From NCBI RefSeq assembly GCF_039541815.1, contig NZ_BAABGY010000008.1:124001-188000 (forward strand): a stretch of 64,000 nucleotides of DNA, given 5' to 3'. The first letter of the stretch is position 1; the number at the start of each line of letters is the position of its first letter. The notes under the pieces were generated by a model, which was not told the origin of the DNA, ran no database searches, and saw only the letters and a list, made by a program, of their open reading frames with translations. This stretch comes from Flavisolibacter amylovorans. Its GTDB lineage: Bacteria; Bacteroidota; Bacteroidia; Chitinophagales; Chitinophagaceae. This document shows, piece by piece, positions 1 to 9,535 of this stretch. The position numbers and the translations under genes were made by a program.

Positions 1-1195
1 GGTACCCGGTTACAACATACAATGTTCCCCCAGTTTCGGCGAAAACGGTCCAGTTACTGCCGTCCAGCCGGATGGAGCTATCGACGCGCCCTGTATTCAG
101 GTTGTAGCGGAACAGCGAATCAGAATGAGCGAAGAAAAGCTCGTTGCCGAATCGTACAAGGTGTGGTGATCCCGAGACCGGTAACGATCGGTGTTGAACA
201 GCTTTCCCGCGTTCGTAGATAAGGCCGCTGTGACTTGCGACCTCCTGGGCGCTCAACACAGCCTGGCCATAGGTCACAAGCTTACCACTTTCTATTGATT
301 CGGGCTGTTTGTTTAACTGGTGTACCGACTGCTTGCGCAGAAAGTAGAGCCCGTCGATGCGGTCGGCAAGAACGATCACCCCTTTATTTTTGGGCTGGCG
401 AGCCAGGAACGGACGTGCAGTAGAAGGTAAACCATCGAAGAGCAGCGTGCCGAGAAGCAGCTGCCCCCTTTCCTGTAACGAATAGAGCTTGCCATCTTGA
501 AAAACCATCGGTAAGTCGCCATCCGGGTTTGCCACAAACCAGCGTATGCCGCCATGGGGTAAGCCTGAAACCGGAACGGGAAGGAGCCTTTGATCACTCC
601 AGCGCCAAAAGCCTTCCCGGCCGGCAATGAAGATTCCGCGGGCCGTTTTAAAAATTTGCCCCTCGGTTAGTTGCGGAATCAGAAGCCGTGGCCCACTCTT
701 GCTTTTAGAATAGACACTTTTATAAACGATCGCGAGCCAGGAATCCTTACCCAGCGGCACGATGGCAGAGGGTAGAATCTGGTCGCTATTGCGGTCTATT
801 TCCGAGAGGACGCCTCCTTCTCTGGTGAGTGCGAAGGAGCGCGTCAGCAGGGGACTCTCCGTCTTTCGGAGCCGCTTTATCTCCCCATCCCGGATGAGAT
901 AAATTAAGCCGTTATCGCAAAGTGTATAGATCCCGCCACCGCCTTCGGTTGTCTTGCCCATCTGGAAAACCCGGCCCTCGTTCAGGCCGGCGGGCTGAAG
1001 CTTTTGCCCATCCCAGCAGACAATCCCTCCTTCCGTCCCAACCCAGAGGAGTTGCGTTGAGGATTCCCATTCCAGCCCCTTAACGCCATTGGCAGGTAAT
1101 CCTTGCTTGTTTGTGAAATGCTGAACTGAATAGCCGCCCTGTGCCAGCGTAAATACCGGCAGAACGAACAGTAAGATCGAAAAAATGCTTTTCAA
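1..1195 (-). CDS. Beta-propeller sensor histidine kinase, N-terminal part (cut by window edge)
   Basis: The reverse strand is open from a TTG codon at 1195 to position 1. The product starts with a short basic end and a hydrophobic stretch ending FTLAQG, a plausible signal peptide, followed by the propeller-type repeat region typical of periplasmic sensor domains (GLPANGVKGLEWESSTQLLW, then TEGGIVCWDG). It is a clear relative of the full-length kinase at 53240-56275, which has the same opening (DGLPANTLKGLAWESATQLL), so the missing part should be a Y_Y_Y domain, one membrane helix and HisKA/HATPase domains. It lies immediately after the LuxR-type regulator, whose TAA stop sits two codons upstream in the same frame, so translation is probably coupled. 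No ATG is available near the signal peptide, hence the TTG start. The family is fairly sure; the ligand is unknown. Confidence 0.8.
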   Translation of the reverse strand, partial: MKSIFSILLFVLPVFTLAQGGYSVQHFTNKQGLPANGVKGLEWESSTQLLWVGTEGGIVCWDGQKLQPAGLNEGRVFQMGKTTEGGGGIYTLCDNGLIYLIRDGEIKRLRKTESPLLTRSFALTREGGVLSEIDRNSDQILPSAIVPLGKDSWLAIVYKSVYSKSKSGPRLLIPQLTEGQIFKTARGIFIAGREGFWRWSDQRLLPVPVSGLPHGGIRWFVANPDGDLPMVFQDGKLYSLQERGQLLLGTLLFDGLPSTARPFLARQPKNKGVIVLADRIDGLYFLRKQSVHQLNKQPESIESGKLVTYGQAVLSAQEVASHSGLIYERGKAVQHRSLPVSGSPHLVRFGNELFFAHSDSLFRYNLNTGRVDSSIRLDGSNWTVFAETGGTLYVVTGY

Positions 1196-1198
1196 GAA

Positions 1199-1825
1199 TT
1201 AGGGATAAATGCTATTGATGGCGGCTTTCTCTACCAGTTCCACTACGTTGCTGACACCGACCTTTTCATATATTCGGTTTCGAAGCGTGCTCACCGTGCT
1301 CTTATGGAGATTCAGGGCAGTTGCAGCGGCGCCAATCCCCTCGCCCCGCAAAAGATAATGCAAGACTTCTAGTTCGCGGGGCGAAAGCTGCCGGAAAGGG
1401 TTTTCTTCTTTTTCTTTTTGCAGGTTAGCTGCCGGGGATTTCTCGAATAAAAAGTTCTTCAGCGTTTGTTCAATCAGGGCCTGGGGCGAGCCCTTGTGTA
1501 AGTAAAGGTTGATGCCAATTTTCTGCAAAACCGGCGCATATACATCAGCCGGGAGCATACTATAGACCATTATTTTCAAGTCGGGAAAAAGGCTTACAAC
1601 ATTGGGGAGCACCTCGAGGGAGTTGCCGTCTTTGAAAATCATATCCACAATGAGGTGTGTCGGAGTATACTTGCGAACGTGGGCGAGCAGTTCTTCGCAG
1701 GAAGCCGCCTCGTAGAATTTGGAGATACCGTATTTAAAGTGAAGCAGCATCTGTAGCCCGGTGCGAACAATGGTGTGATCGTCCGCCGAGAGTACCGAAA
1801 GCGCTGTTGTCTCAATCTTGCTCAT
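1199..1825 (-). CDS. LuxR/NarL-type response regulator, copy A
   Basis: The 208-residue product has a receiver domain (residues about 9-125; acidic pair in SADDHT, phospho-acceptor Asp in LIVDMIF, conserved Lys in YLHKGS) and a C-terminal LuxR-type helix-turn-helix (LSPRELEVLHYLL, then LNLHKSTVSTLRNRIYEKVG). It is the probable output partner of the kinase directly downstream and is transcribed divergently from the giant secreted protein at 2109. Its paralogue at 56277-56909 sits in the same arrangement. An 18-bp dyad 36 bp upstream of its start is a candidate binding site for it, shared by the other copy. The regulator is expected to be cytoplasmic and to act on the surface-protein promoter; that target is an inference from position. 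Confidence 0.9.
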   Translation of the reverse strand: MSKIETTALSVLSADDHTIVRTGLQMLLHFKYGISKFYEAASCEELLAHVRKYTPTHLIVDMIFKDGNSLEVLPNVVSLFPDLKIMVYSMLPADVYAPVLQKIGINLYLHKGSPQALIEQTLKNFLFEKSPAANLQKEKEENPFRQLSPRELEVLHYLLRGEGIGAAATALNLHKSTVSTLRNRIYEKVGVSNVVELVEKAAINSIYP

Positions 1826-1860
1826 CCGTTACAAAGGTGGTCTTTTCCTAGAGGCCGGTT

Positions 1861-1878
1861 TGTAGTACATGTGCTACA
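1861..1878. promoter_or_regulatory. Candidate operator dyad of the LuxR-type regulator (copy A)
   Basis: The sequence TGTAGTACATGTGCTACA is an 18-bp near-perfect dyad (TGTAG-N8-CTACA). It lies 36 bp upstream of the regulator start and 21 bp before the -7 box of the divergent giant-protein gene. A second dyad of the same length and arms lies at 56944-56961, at the same distance from its own regulator and -7 box. The conserved position suggests an activator site that replaces the -33 element. Binding has not been shown. Confidence 0.65.
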
Positions 1879-1899
1879 GGGGTTATTACTTAGTCGAAC

Positions 1900-1907
1900 T
1901 AAGTTTG
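1900..1907 (+). promoter_or_regulatory. Bacteroidetes -7 promoter box for the giant surface protein (copy A)
   Basis: TAAGTTTG fits the Bacteroidetes -7 consensus TAnnTTTG. It is embedded in CTAAGTTTGCA, which recurs in copy B at 56982-56992, both 38 bp from the start of the dyad. The predicted transcript would have a leader of about 200 bases before the ATG at 2109, similar to the length in copy B. No clear -33 element is seen, which fits activator dependence. Confidence 0.6.
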
Positions 1908-2108
1908 CATTCTACACCCCTCCTACGTCTCCGCACATAGTAAACTTCTTAGTCTTTTCCTGCCACCCTTAAATGGGTTGAACGTATCATTTTGACAAAA
2001 TGGTGCGTAACGGGAATCGTGTATCTGGTACACAAAGATGGTCGATGGGCGGTATGTCAGGTGCGGTGGCTTTCAATAACCTGTAAGCAAATAAACGGTT
2101 TTATTTAT

Positions 2109-5100
2109 ATGATCCAACAAGTTCTGACGATTCTAAGCGCTTCGCGCCTGAAAACGCTCGCGACGTTCCTCCTTCTGATCGTCACCATTCAATCGACTGC
2201 CCAAACCTATATTCCGGGCAAAGTTGTACGCCCTGCGACACTGGCCGCTTCCCGCTCTGTTCTGGATCCGAATAGTGATGGCTTCGTGTCGTCAACCACC
2301 AATGGCTACTACGGCCAGGACGATGTGAGCGCATCGAACAATGAGCTGCAGTATAAGCCGATCTATCCCTTTTTCGCCGAGCCAAACTCTGACCTTCGCC
2401 GTGGCCCCGACAAGCGCTTTACCGACTATGTTCCCAGTACCATCGATAAGGCGTCCTACTATATGTATTACACCGGTTCCAACGTGCTGTTCCGGGTACG
2501 TATGGGATCGATCATTCCGGGTGCGAAGGGATATAGCTTCCTTATCGATATTGATGGGAAATTTGGGGCCAGCGGACCGCTTGCTGACCCGAACTATCTC
2601 GCTCAGACAACTGGCGTTGGCGGTAACCCTGGTTTCGAGATCGAAGTCGATCTTTTTTCCCAGGCATCGCAGACGGGTATTGCCGTTTATAATATTGATG
2701 GCAAGGACAGGCGCAACGATTTCCTCCCGGCCGTGTGGAGTGTACAGAACTGGCTGGAATACTCTCAGGTGTCCATGGCCGCTACATCCGACAACGGCGA
2801 TCCCGACTATTACGTCGATTTCTATGTGCCATTCAGCGTGCTCAGCGGTATCAATTTCGCCGCGCCTACCTTACCGACAAATATTACCACCAGCACCCCC
2901 TTACGCATTATTCCCACCACGGTGATGGCCCCGCTGCCTGCGGTGGGCGGTCCGAAGTCAGACATTTATGGTCTGCCGGACAACCTTTATCCCAGCGCTA
3001 ATGACGAATACATCGCAATGCTTGGCTCCATGCCCCCAATTTCCATCGGTAACTTTGCTTCAGGCGGATCGGGACAAAGCAACACGGCCTGTACGGCCCC
3101 GCCGACTATTAACAAAGTAAGCAGTGCCAGCGCTACTACGACGATATCTGGGACCTGGACGCCGAATAATACGTCGGGAGCGATTCGGACCAATGTCGTG
3201 ATTACCGTGTATCGCAGCACCAACGGAGGGACTTCCTATACGGCAGTAGGAACCACAACGGTTACCGCTGCAACCCAAACTAGCACCGTTAACTGGTCGC
3301 TTTCCGGCGTTCCGGTCGCCAGCGGAAACTTGTATTATGCCACCGCACAGGCGCCTGGCGAAAGCACCTGTTATCAGAGTGCCACAACTACGGCTGCCAA
3401 TTGCGCCACTCCCATTCCAGCACCAATCTTCGATGCCACCTGTAATACAGACGTTACCGCGAACGATTTCTCTAAAGGCTTTTCCTTTACCAACAAGCCC
3501 AGCACCTATTCTTCCAGTTTCGCTCATATATCGAACATCACCCGCGGCACTACTGCTGATCAAACAGCCGGCTCGGGTGTAGCGGGTACCGGAAATATCG
3601 GCAACCAGAATAACCAGACGATTTCCAATCCGTTTGCAGAGACGGGCGGTACTGCCCCGAACGTATCCTGGACCTTTTCGGCTGGATGCTCGGGAGGAGC
3701 CCCGCTCAGTTCCGGTTCCTACAGGATCTGGTACACCGACCCTAATGGATGTGCCTCCAACGTTACCACCGCATGCGTGGTCGGCTCAGGCCAAAATAAG
3801 CTTCTTGGAACCGGCAGCAGCCTGACCGTGCCGGCACTAACATCGCCCGCCAACGGCGTACTAACCAGTGCGACGACTTCCATGACGGTGAGCGCCACTC
3901 AAGGTTCTACGGTTACCTTCTTTCTCAACGGCGTGTTACAAGGGACTGCGGTGGCGGCAAATGGCGGCGTTTCGACACTGGCTATTGGTACTTTAGGCTT
4001 CGTAACCTTTACGGTTCCCGCAGGCACCCTGAGCCAAAGCGACCGTGTCCGGTTTATTTCCGAATACAATACCGGCACGCTGGCTACTTCCTATTGCGGG
4101 CGTAACTCCGACCCGATTGTCGTCAGCTGCACAACCGAAGCTCCGAACTTCACTACCAATAGCACCACCAACCTGATGCAGCCCAGCAGCCCCGGCGGTT
4201 TTATCCAGGGCACCTCTTCTTCGTTCGGCGGCACCGTGCGCATCTATAACAGCACGGCCCAGTCGACGGTACTGGGAACGGCCACCGTCGGCAGCACCGG
4301 TTCCTGGACCAGTACGGTTACTCCGGTAAGCGGACAGAGCTATGTTGCAACTGTAACGGCCACCAATGGCTGTGCCTCCGGCTATTCGCCTGCGCTGCTT
4401 TACAACAACAGCACGACACCTTCTTCGCGCTGTACCGGAGCGGGCATCAGCAGCTATACGACCAGCTACCTCAATGGCACTTCCTATACGGGAGCCGGCA
4501 CTTCAGTTACCAATGGTCCCCCGGCCTCATCAACCTTTGCCATGAACGCCTTTGCGACTTCTGTTTCGGTTTCCTGGACGGGTGCGCTTCCGGGCGCCGG
4601 ATTGGTAAGTCTTTATGAAGACGGCAACTTCGTGGCCTCTACCCGCGTAGCCGCCGGCGCAACGACAGCGGTATTCAGCAATGGAACAGCAACTGGTGAC
4701 AACCTTGGCTTCTATACCGGTACCTCGGGCTCTACCTCACCCGGTAATGTATACTTTACCATTTCCGATACGAGCACGACTCTTCAAACCTACCTGCCGG
4801 AAACGACCTGCCCCAACGTGGGGGTAGTTACCTGCCCTGTCACGACCACCACTCCGACCCTGACAGTGGCCAACTGCCCGACTTGTACGGCTACCGGATC
4901 TTCGAGCGCGACCGTGCCCTCGGGTGGCACCGTGACGTTCAAGCTCACGAACGTAACGCCCAACACGATCTATGCCCTGCGCAGCAGCGCCGGCACATCC
5001 TACTCCAACACCTACACGGTGCCAGCCAACTTCACCGGTACTGAGATCTACCTGACCTCTTTTCCTATTACGGGCACAAGCGGTTCGACGGTAACAATCG

Positions 5101-7508
5101 AGGCGGTAGGCACCACGGTGATTGTTAGCAATAACGTAACGGTCTCCTGCGCGGCAACGAGCACCTCGGCTACCGTTACGCTGGGCAATGCCTCATCATT
5201 AAGCATCAATGGTTCCGTTTTCAATGATGTGGATGCTTACCCCAATATCAGCGGTACGCCTGTAAGCGCAGTGACAAATGCTGCCTTTGGCAACGCAAGC
5301 CGCCCGCTTTATGTGTACCTGGTCAACAGCTCGAACGTCATCCAGGCCGTCAGCACGGTGAGCAGCGGGGTGAACAATACGGGAAGCTATGTCTTTACCG
5401 GCCTTACGAGCGGAGCTACCTACCGGGTCATATTGGATACAGTAAGCAACCGCACCATTGGCGGAGCGCTCACAACTGCATCGGTACCGTTTGGCTGGGC
5501 GCATACCGCCGAAGGAACCAGTGGCTCTGCAGGTGATGGAACTGCGGACGGTATCATGACAATATCGAACCTGACGACTTCGCAAGTGGTTGACTTTGGC
5601 CTCAATGGCATTCCAGTTGCAAATACAGCCACCGCCACCGCCCAGGTGAACCCGGGCGGCACAACTTCAGTCACCGTCCCTGCTACCACGTTCTCGGGGT
5701 CTGATCCGCGCGATGTAAACAACACAGGCCTTGTGGAGTATATCCGCATCACTTCGTTCCCCACCAATGCTACGTCAATTACGATCACCGGAAGCGAGAA
5801 GCGGGGCGACCCATCCGGTACGGTGACTTACTATCCCAACAGCGGGGCTATCCCCTCTGGCTGTGTCTCCTGCTCCGTTTTCCCGGCCGGCGGTGTTTAT
5901 GTGCCTGCGGCAAGCAGCGGCACCCCCACCAACAGCGGCGCGGTACAGGTGGATCCAACCACGGGGGCGGTCACAGTTGGCATCTCCTATGTTACCGTCG
6001 ATAACGCAAACAAGGAGAGCGCTACCGCAACAGCCAGCCAGCCCTTCACAACGCTTGCGATTTCGGGTACGGTCTACAATGATTTCGATGGGCTTACCGA
6101 TGGCCAGATCGACGGCGTGGTGACCAATGCTGCTGGAAAACTGCGAGTTAATGCCATCAGCGGCGGAAGCGTCGTTGGAAGCGCTATTGTAGCCGGCAAC
6201 GGTACCTATAGCATTGCTGGCCTCGACGTGGGAACTTATACGTTGGTATTGGACACTACGGGAACTAACCTGAGCGCCCTGGTGCCGGCTGGGTATGCAT
6301 TTAGCGGAGAGGGCGCCGGCGCGGTATCCGACGGCACTGTCAATGGCACGCAATCCGTATCGCTCACGGCCAGCAATGTCACGGCCCGAAATTTTGGGGT
6401 CAACCAGCTTCCGACAGCAGATGCCAAGTTGTATATGTTCAATCCGAATAGCAGTCTTCCTTATGTAAGCTCGGTGTCTGTTGCCAGCACCGCCAATGGA
6501 GCCAATACCTATGCGGCTCGCATCACGCTCTCGGGCTACGCGTCAAGTGGAGCAGTACCCGGGGCGCTCACCGGGCTCGACCCGGACGGCAATGAAGGCA
6601 GTGCACTAACCCTTCAGGACGCTACTACAAACACCACGGTCATCATTGATCCGGCTACTTATGCAGGCACAAGGGCAGGTAGTGCTTATAGCAACGCCAT
6701 CATGCCCGAGTATGCAGGTATCCAACTGCAGCCTGGTGGTTGCCAGGGCTCCGATATCGGTAATCCGGCCTGCGCCCTTTACAATAGTACCACCGCCAAG
6801 TGGGAAATCCCGGCCTATGACCTAGGCCAACTCACGCTGCTGGTGCGTAACGGAGCTTCGGGGATAAACTTCAGCTATTCGTGGAAAGACAAGGCAGGCG
6901 GTACCGGCACCATGGCGCAGTATGCGGTTCAATTCTCTTCGCCACTCCCCGTGCACCTGCTTTCCTTCACGGGTGTTAGCCGCAACAGCGATGCCGTTCT
7001 CAACTGGGCCGCTGAAAATGAAGTTGACTTCCGGGGCTACAGTGTAGAACGCAGCTTTGACGGACGCGTATTTACCGAGGCAGGTTTCGTCAACGGCCGT
7101 AACCAGTCGTCCGTACAGCAATACCGGTTTGAGGACAATCTTATTGGGCAGCAGCATGCACGTGTCTACTACCGACTCAAGCAGGTTGACATCAATGGAG
7201 TTTTCCGATACAGCAATGTGGTTAGTCTTTCTTTCGGCGGTGTAGAATTAGTGAATGGCGTGAAGGTTAGATCCAACCCGGTACGCGGACATCTTCAACT
7301 CCTCGTTTTCAGGACGCATGCTGCACAAGGCCGGTTTATTGTTACGGATGCAGCTGGAAGGGTTGTTTTAACGGGAAATGAAACACTTTCGGCTGGCTTA
7401 ACGCTGGTGACACTCTCTATTCCGGGTCTCGTTGCAAACGGATCCTATCAGGTAGTCACATTGGTGGGAGCGGAACGTTTTACCAGCCAGATCATTCTGG
7501 CTCGATAA
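2109..7508 (+). CDS. Giant secreted cell-surface protein with type IX secretion tail, copy A
   Basis: The 1799-residue protein begins at ATG 2109; an in-frame start further upstream would add about 39 residues in front of the signal peptide and is less likely. Order of parts: signal peptide ending QSTAQT; a conserved N-terminal domain (about residues 35-330) with acidic, DPNSDGF-like stretches; a long Thr/Ser/Gly-rich region of Ig-like and adhesin-like repeats; two SdrD-B-like segments (NGSVFNDVDAYPN and SGTVYNDFDGLTD); then a discoidin-like/sorting region and a C-terminal type A type IX secretion domain ending FTSQIILAR. It is expected to be exported and anchored on, or released from, the cell surface. 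The paralogue at 57206-62608 is almost the same length. It is divergent from the LuxR-type regulator and is followed by a strong terminator. Role (adhesin, matrix or glycan binding) is not known. Confidence 0.9.
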   Translation: MIQQVLTILSASRLKTLATFLLLIVTIQSTAQTYIPGKVVRPATLAASRSVLDPNSDGFVSSTTNGYYGQDDVSASNNELQYKPIYPFFAEPNSDLRRGPDKRFTDYVPSTIDKASYYMYYTGSNVLFRVRMGSIIPGAKGYSFLIDIDGKFGASGPLADPNYLAQTTGVGGNPGFEIEVDLFSQASQTGIAVYNIDGKDRRNDFLPAVWSVQNWLEYSQVSMAATSDNGDPDYYVDFYVPFSVLSGINFAAPTLPTNITTSTPLRIIPTTVMAPLPAVGGPKSDIYGLPDNLYPSANDEYIAMLGSMPPISIGNFASGGSGQSNTACTAPPTINKVSSASATTTISGTWTPNNTSGAIRTNVVITVYRSTNGGTSYTAVGTTTVTAATQTSTVNWSLSGVPVASGNLYYATAQAPGESTCYQSATTTAANCATPIPAPIFDATCNTDVTANDFSKGFSFTNKPSTYSSSFAHISNITRGTTADQTAGSGVAGTGNIGNQNNQTISNPFAETGGTAPNVSWTFSAGCSGGAPLSSGSYRIWYTDPNGCASNVTTACVVGSGQNKLLGTGSSLTVPALTSPANGVLTSATTSMTVSATQGSTVTFFLNGVLQGTAVAANGGVSTLAIGTLGFVTFTVPAGTLSQSDRVRFISEYNTGTLATSYCGRNSDPIVVSCTTEAPNFTTNSTTNLMQPSSPGGFIQGTSSSFGGTVRIYNSTAQSTVLGTATVGSTGSWTSTVTPVSGQSYVATVTATNGCASGYSPALLYNNSTTPSSRCTGAGISSYTTSYLNGTSYTGAGTSVTNGPPASSTFAMNAFATSVSVSWTGALPGAGLVSLYEDGNFVASTRVAAGATTAVFSNGTATGDNLGFYTGTSGSTSPGNVYFTISDTSTTLQTYLPETTCPNVGVVTCPVTTTTPTLTVANCPTCTATGSSSATVPSGGTVTFKLTNVTPNTIYALRSSAGTSYSNTYTVPANFTGTEIYLTSFPITGTSGSTVTIEAVGTTVIVSNNVTVSCAATSTSATVTLGNASSLSINGSVFNDVDAYPNISGTPVSAVTNAAFGNASRPLYVYLVNSSNVIQAVSTVSSGVNNTGSYVFTGLTSGATYRVILDTVSNRTIGGALTTASVPFGWAHTAEGTSGSAGDGTADGIMTISNLTTSQVVDFGLNGIPVANTATATAQVNPGGTTSVTVPATTFSGSDPRDVNNTGLVEYIRITSFPTNATSITITGSEKRGDPSGTVTYYPNSGAIPSGCVSCSVFPAGGVYVPAASSGTPTNSGAVQVDPTTGAVTVGISYVTVDNANKESATATASQPFTTLAISGTVYNDFDGLTDGQIDGVVTNAAGKLRVNAISGGSVVGSAIVAGNGTYSIAGLDVGTYTLVLDTTGTNLSALVPAGYAFSGEGAGAVSDGTVNGTQSVSLTASNVTARNFGVNQLPTADAKLYMFNPNSSLPYVSSVSVASTANGANTYAARITLSGYASSGAVPGALTGLDPDGNEGSALTLQDATTNTTVIIDPATYAGTRAGSAYSNAIMPEYAGIQLQPGGCQGSDIGNPACALYNSTTAKWEIPAYDLGQLTLLVRNGASGINFSYSWKDKAGGTGTMAQYAVQFSSPLPVHLLSFTGVSRNSDAVLNWAAENEVDFRGYSVERSFDGRVFTEAGFVNGRNQSSVQQYRFEDNLIGQQHARVYYRLKQVDINGVFRYSNVVSLSFGGVELVNGVKVRSNPVRGHLQLLVFRTHAAQGRFIVTDAAGRVVLTGNETLSAGLTLVTLSIPGLVANGSYQVVTLVGAERFTSQIILAR

Positions 7509-7537
7509 GAAGAATATTGGTTGGTTTAGAATAAAAG

Positions 7538-7559
7538 AGCCCCTCTATGCAGAGGGGCT
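7538..7559 (+). terminator. Intrinsic terminator of giant protein copy A
   Basis: A perfect 9-bp stem (AGCCCCTCT / AGAGGGGCT) with a 4-base loop, followed by a short T run, begins 30 bases after the stop codon. A-rich sequence on the other side means it may also work for the convergent receiver gene. Confidence 0.9.
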
Positions 7560-7627
7560 TTTCGTTATCGTGCCGAGTTGGACCTTTCGGTTGCAAAGCC
7601 TTTGAAATGGATTTGAAAGCTACCACC

Positions 7628-8077
7628 TCAGTAGCCGAGATTGCCTTTAATACGTTGTTTTAGTTCATCGCCACAATGAGCGAGAATTTCCTCGGCAATC
7701 ATCGAGACATGTTGTGTGGAGATGGGCTTTGTGATAAAGCCTGCCTGGTGCGCCTTGGCGAACTCCGCCTCATGGGGCATGGTTGACGTGGTAAATAAAA
7801 CCACCGGAATATCTTTTGTTATTTCCGAAGCTCGAATTTTCCGAAGCGTCTGTTTCCCATCCATGAGGGGCATATTGACGTCCAGGATGATCAGGCAAGG
7901 CTTGCTGTGGTTATCGTCCCAGGTGGATACATAGCTCCAGAGGGCAAAGCCGTTAGTGAACGAGACCAGTTCGATGAAGTTGTTATAGGGCCTTAAAATG
8001 TCCCTCATCATTTCCAGATCATCTAGATCGTCATCGGCATAGAGCACGAGACTTTTTGGAGGGAGCGATTTCGTCAT
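7628..8077 (-). CDS. Single-domain response regulator (CheY-like receiver)
   Basis: The 149-residue product from ATG 8077 is one receiver domain with no output domain: acidic cluster YADDDLDDLEMM, phospho-acceptor Asp in LIILDVNMPLMDG, Thr/Ser in LFTTSTMPHE and Lys in FITKPIS. The upstream in-frame extension in this strand overlaps the next gene and has no receiver sequence, so the internal ATG is preferred. Closest relative in the window is the receiver at 51319-51774. As there, it is preceded by the small YVGKR-type gene, suggesting a two-gene unit. Such receivers normally relay phosphate to partner proteins or kinases; the partner is unknown. Confidence 0.9.
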   Translation of the reverse strand: MTKSLPPKSLVLYADDDLDDLEMMRDILRPYNNFIELVSFTNGFALWSYVSTWDDNHSKPCLIILDVNMPLMDGKQTLRKIRASEITKDIPVVLFTTSTMPHEAEFAKAHQAGFITKPISTQHVSMIAEEILAHCGDELKQRIKGNLGY

Positions 8078-8150
8078 AGCAGAGGTGTGTCTTGAGCGCC
8101 AGCTAAGGTAGCAATAAAATTGGAATGATTCCGACCCTCCGTTAACAGAG

Positions 8151-8453
8151 TCACACGGCTGATTGTTCATCTTTGCCATCCTGTTTACCTTCCGGAGGAA
8201 GGTCTCGGACATGAATCTGGCCTAAATAAGGAACAAGTAAATCGGTTTCGTTCGAACATCGTAATTCAACAATATCCTTTCGGTAGATTTTGTAAATGAC
8301 CTCTACGTAAAATCCATAGAGTTGAAGTAGAACAGCTGTATGGCTCCCGACCGATCTTTTTCCCACATAGGCGCCATCCCGGTGAAGCAGGTCGTATTGC
8401 TGTACAACCGGGAGTTCCATAAATTCTTTAAGGCTGGTCACTTTCTTGGTCAT
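8151..8453 (-). CDS. Small conserved protein paired with a receiver (copy A)
   Basis: The 100-residue product has no recognised domain. It contains the motif DGAYVGKR, then VLLQLYGFYVEVIYKIYRKD and PYLGQIHVRDL, which is matched by the 97-residue product at 51825-52118 (ATYIGKRKHEG, LLQLFGFYAEIRYEFYR, PYLSQIRVRGL). Both copies lie just upstream of a single-domain receiver in the same orientation, so a joint function is likely. No signal peptide or membrane segment is visible. The alternation of hydrophobic residues suggests a small beta-rich fold. Function unknown. Confidence 0.7.
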   Translation of the reverse strand: MTKKVTSLKEFMELPVVQQYDLLHRDGAYVGKRSVGSHTAVLLQLYGFYVEVIYKIYRKDIVELRCSNETDLLVPYLGQIHVRDLPPEGKQDGKDEQSAV

Positions 8454-9498
8454 AGTCGTAAAGCGGACAAATGTCCGGGAGTTTCTTATTCATTCCATAG
8501 ATGGGCTGTAAATCACTTTATTCATATTTAGAGTGGTCCAATGTTTATTCAATTCATCCCAAAGCAGATTTGGTGTAGTCACTTTCCAGAAAGTAAAACC
8601 CTGAGTTTCTCGCCGGCGATCATTTCGTCTTAGACTGGGCGTATCCTTTTTTTTGATCGTCCAAACGGATCTCATCTTAGGTTTATTATAAACGGGAAGG
8701 AACTTTGCCCACGCGTTTGGTTGAAGGCTGCCGGCTACAGCTAAGCGCGCGGTGGATGCTTCAGCTACCACAAACAATAGCTGCAACTTTTCTTGAATCC
8801 TATCCAATTGCCTCCCGTGCTCTAGTGCAAGGGCATTTCGCCGAAAACCTGTATCAACTGCGAACAGACCACTGCCTAGTCGAATTTTTTCCCTGGAGAA
8901 TGGCCTTATAGCACCCGTGCTGGCCTCGGACAAATAATCGCAGCTGAATTTCAACCACTTCGAGCTGTACATGAACGATCATACGGGCTTTACTAAGTCT
9001 CGATAGGAGTGCGCTGCCTTTGGGGAGCATTGTAACAGAGATACGTTGCTTGGTTGCCACGCCTTGCACTCTGCGCTGAATTTCTTCAACCATACCATTG
9101 CGTAATTCAATAATACAGAAGGAGCCAAGTGCGAAGCCTTGTTTATATTGTTTATGAACACTTTTGCAACTGAATTACAGTCTTGTCCAGTGGATTTTGG
9201 CTGTGACGGCTTAGAAATAGACGGAGCGAACTTCAAGAGCTGCTTTTGAATGGTAGCACCATGGGGAAATATTTCGACTTGGATCAGAGGCGATTTTGTT
9301 TAGGACTAAATATAGGTTCTAGCCTTCCTGGGCGCAGGACTGGAGTCGAACCTCACTGCCCTCATCGTCATTGCATCCTGAGATCCGCCGACGTTTGTAT
9401 TCGGTTCTGATCTCAACAGGCAATTGTCAGATTGACAAGTCATTGATTAACAATAGGTCACATTTGAAACAGTTCGACATTTGTTCGCCACTCTCCAC
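8454..9498. other. Intergenic stretch with no gene that can be supported
   Basis: About 1 kb of AT-richer DNA. Overlapping reverse-strand open frames (8490-8972, 8854-9093, 8979-9236) have no recognisable motif and no plausible start context; they could be remains of a decayed gene. A short inverted repeat TTGTCA-GAT-TGACAA lies at 9424-9438. Confidence 0.5.
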
Positions 9499-9510
9499 GC
9501 TTTAAAAGAG

Positions 9511-9535
9511 CCTCGCGGAAACGCGGGGTTTTTTT
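9511..9535 (+). terminator. Intrinsic terminator at edge of recombinase element
   Basis: A 7-bp stem CCTCGCG / CGCGGGG with a GAAA tetraloop is followed by seven T. A very similar hairpin with similar left flank (GCTTTAAAAG) recurs at 14203-14227. There is no gene directly upstream on this strand now, so it may be what is left after an insertion or deletion. Confidence 0.8.

Noticed and set aside
8490..9236. Reverse-strand frames in the gap before the recombinase
   Set aside because: They overlap each other in different frames, have no motif and no convincing start; kept only as a note of a possible decayed gene.
9335..9360. Second tRNA-like end (GACTGGAGTCGAACCTCACT)
   Set aside because: The apparent T-arm does not pair and no acceptor, anticodon or D arm can be folded.
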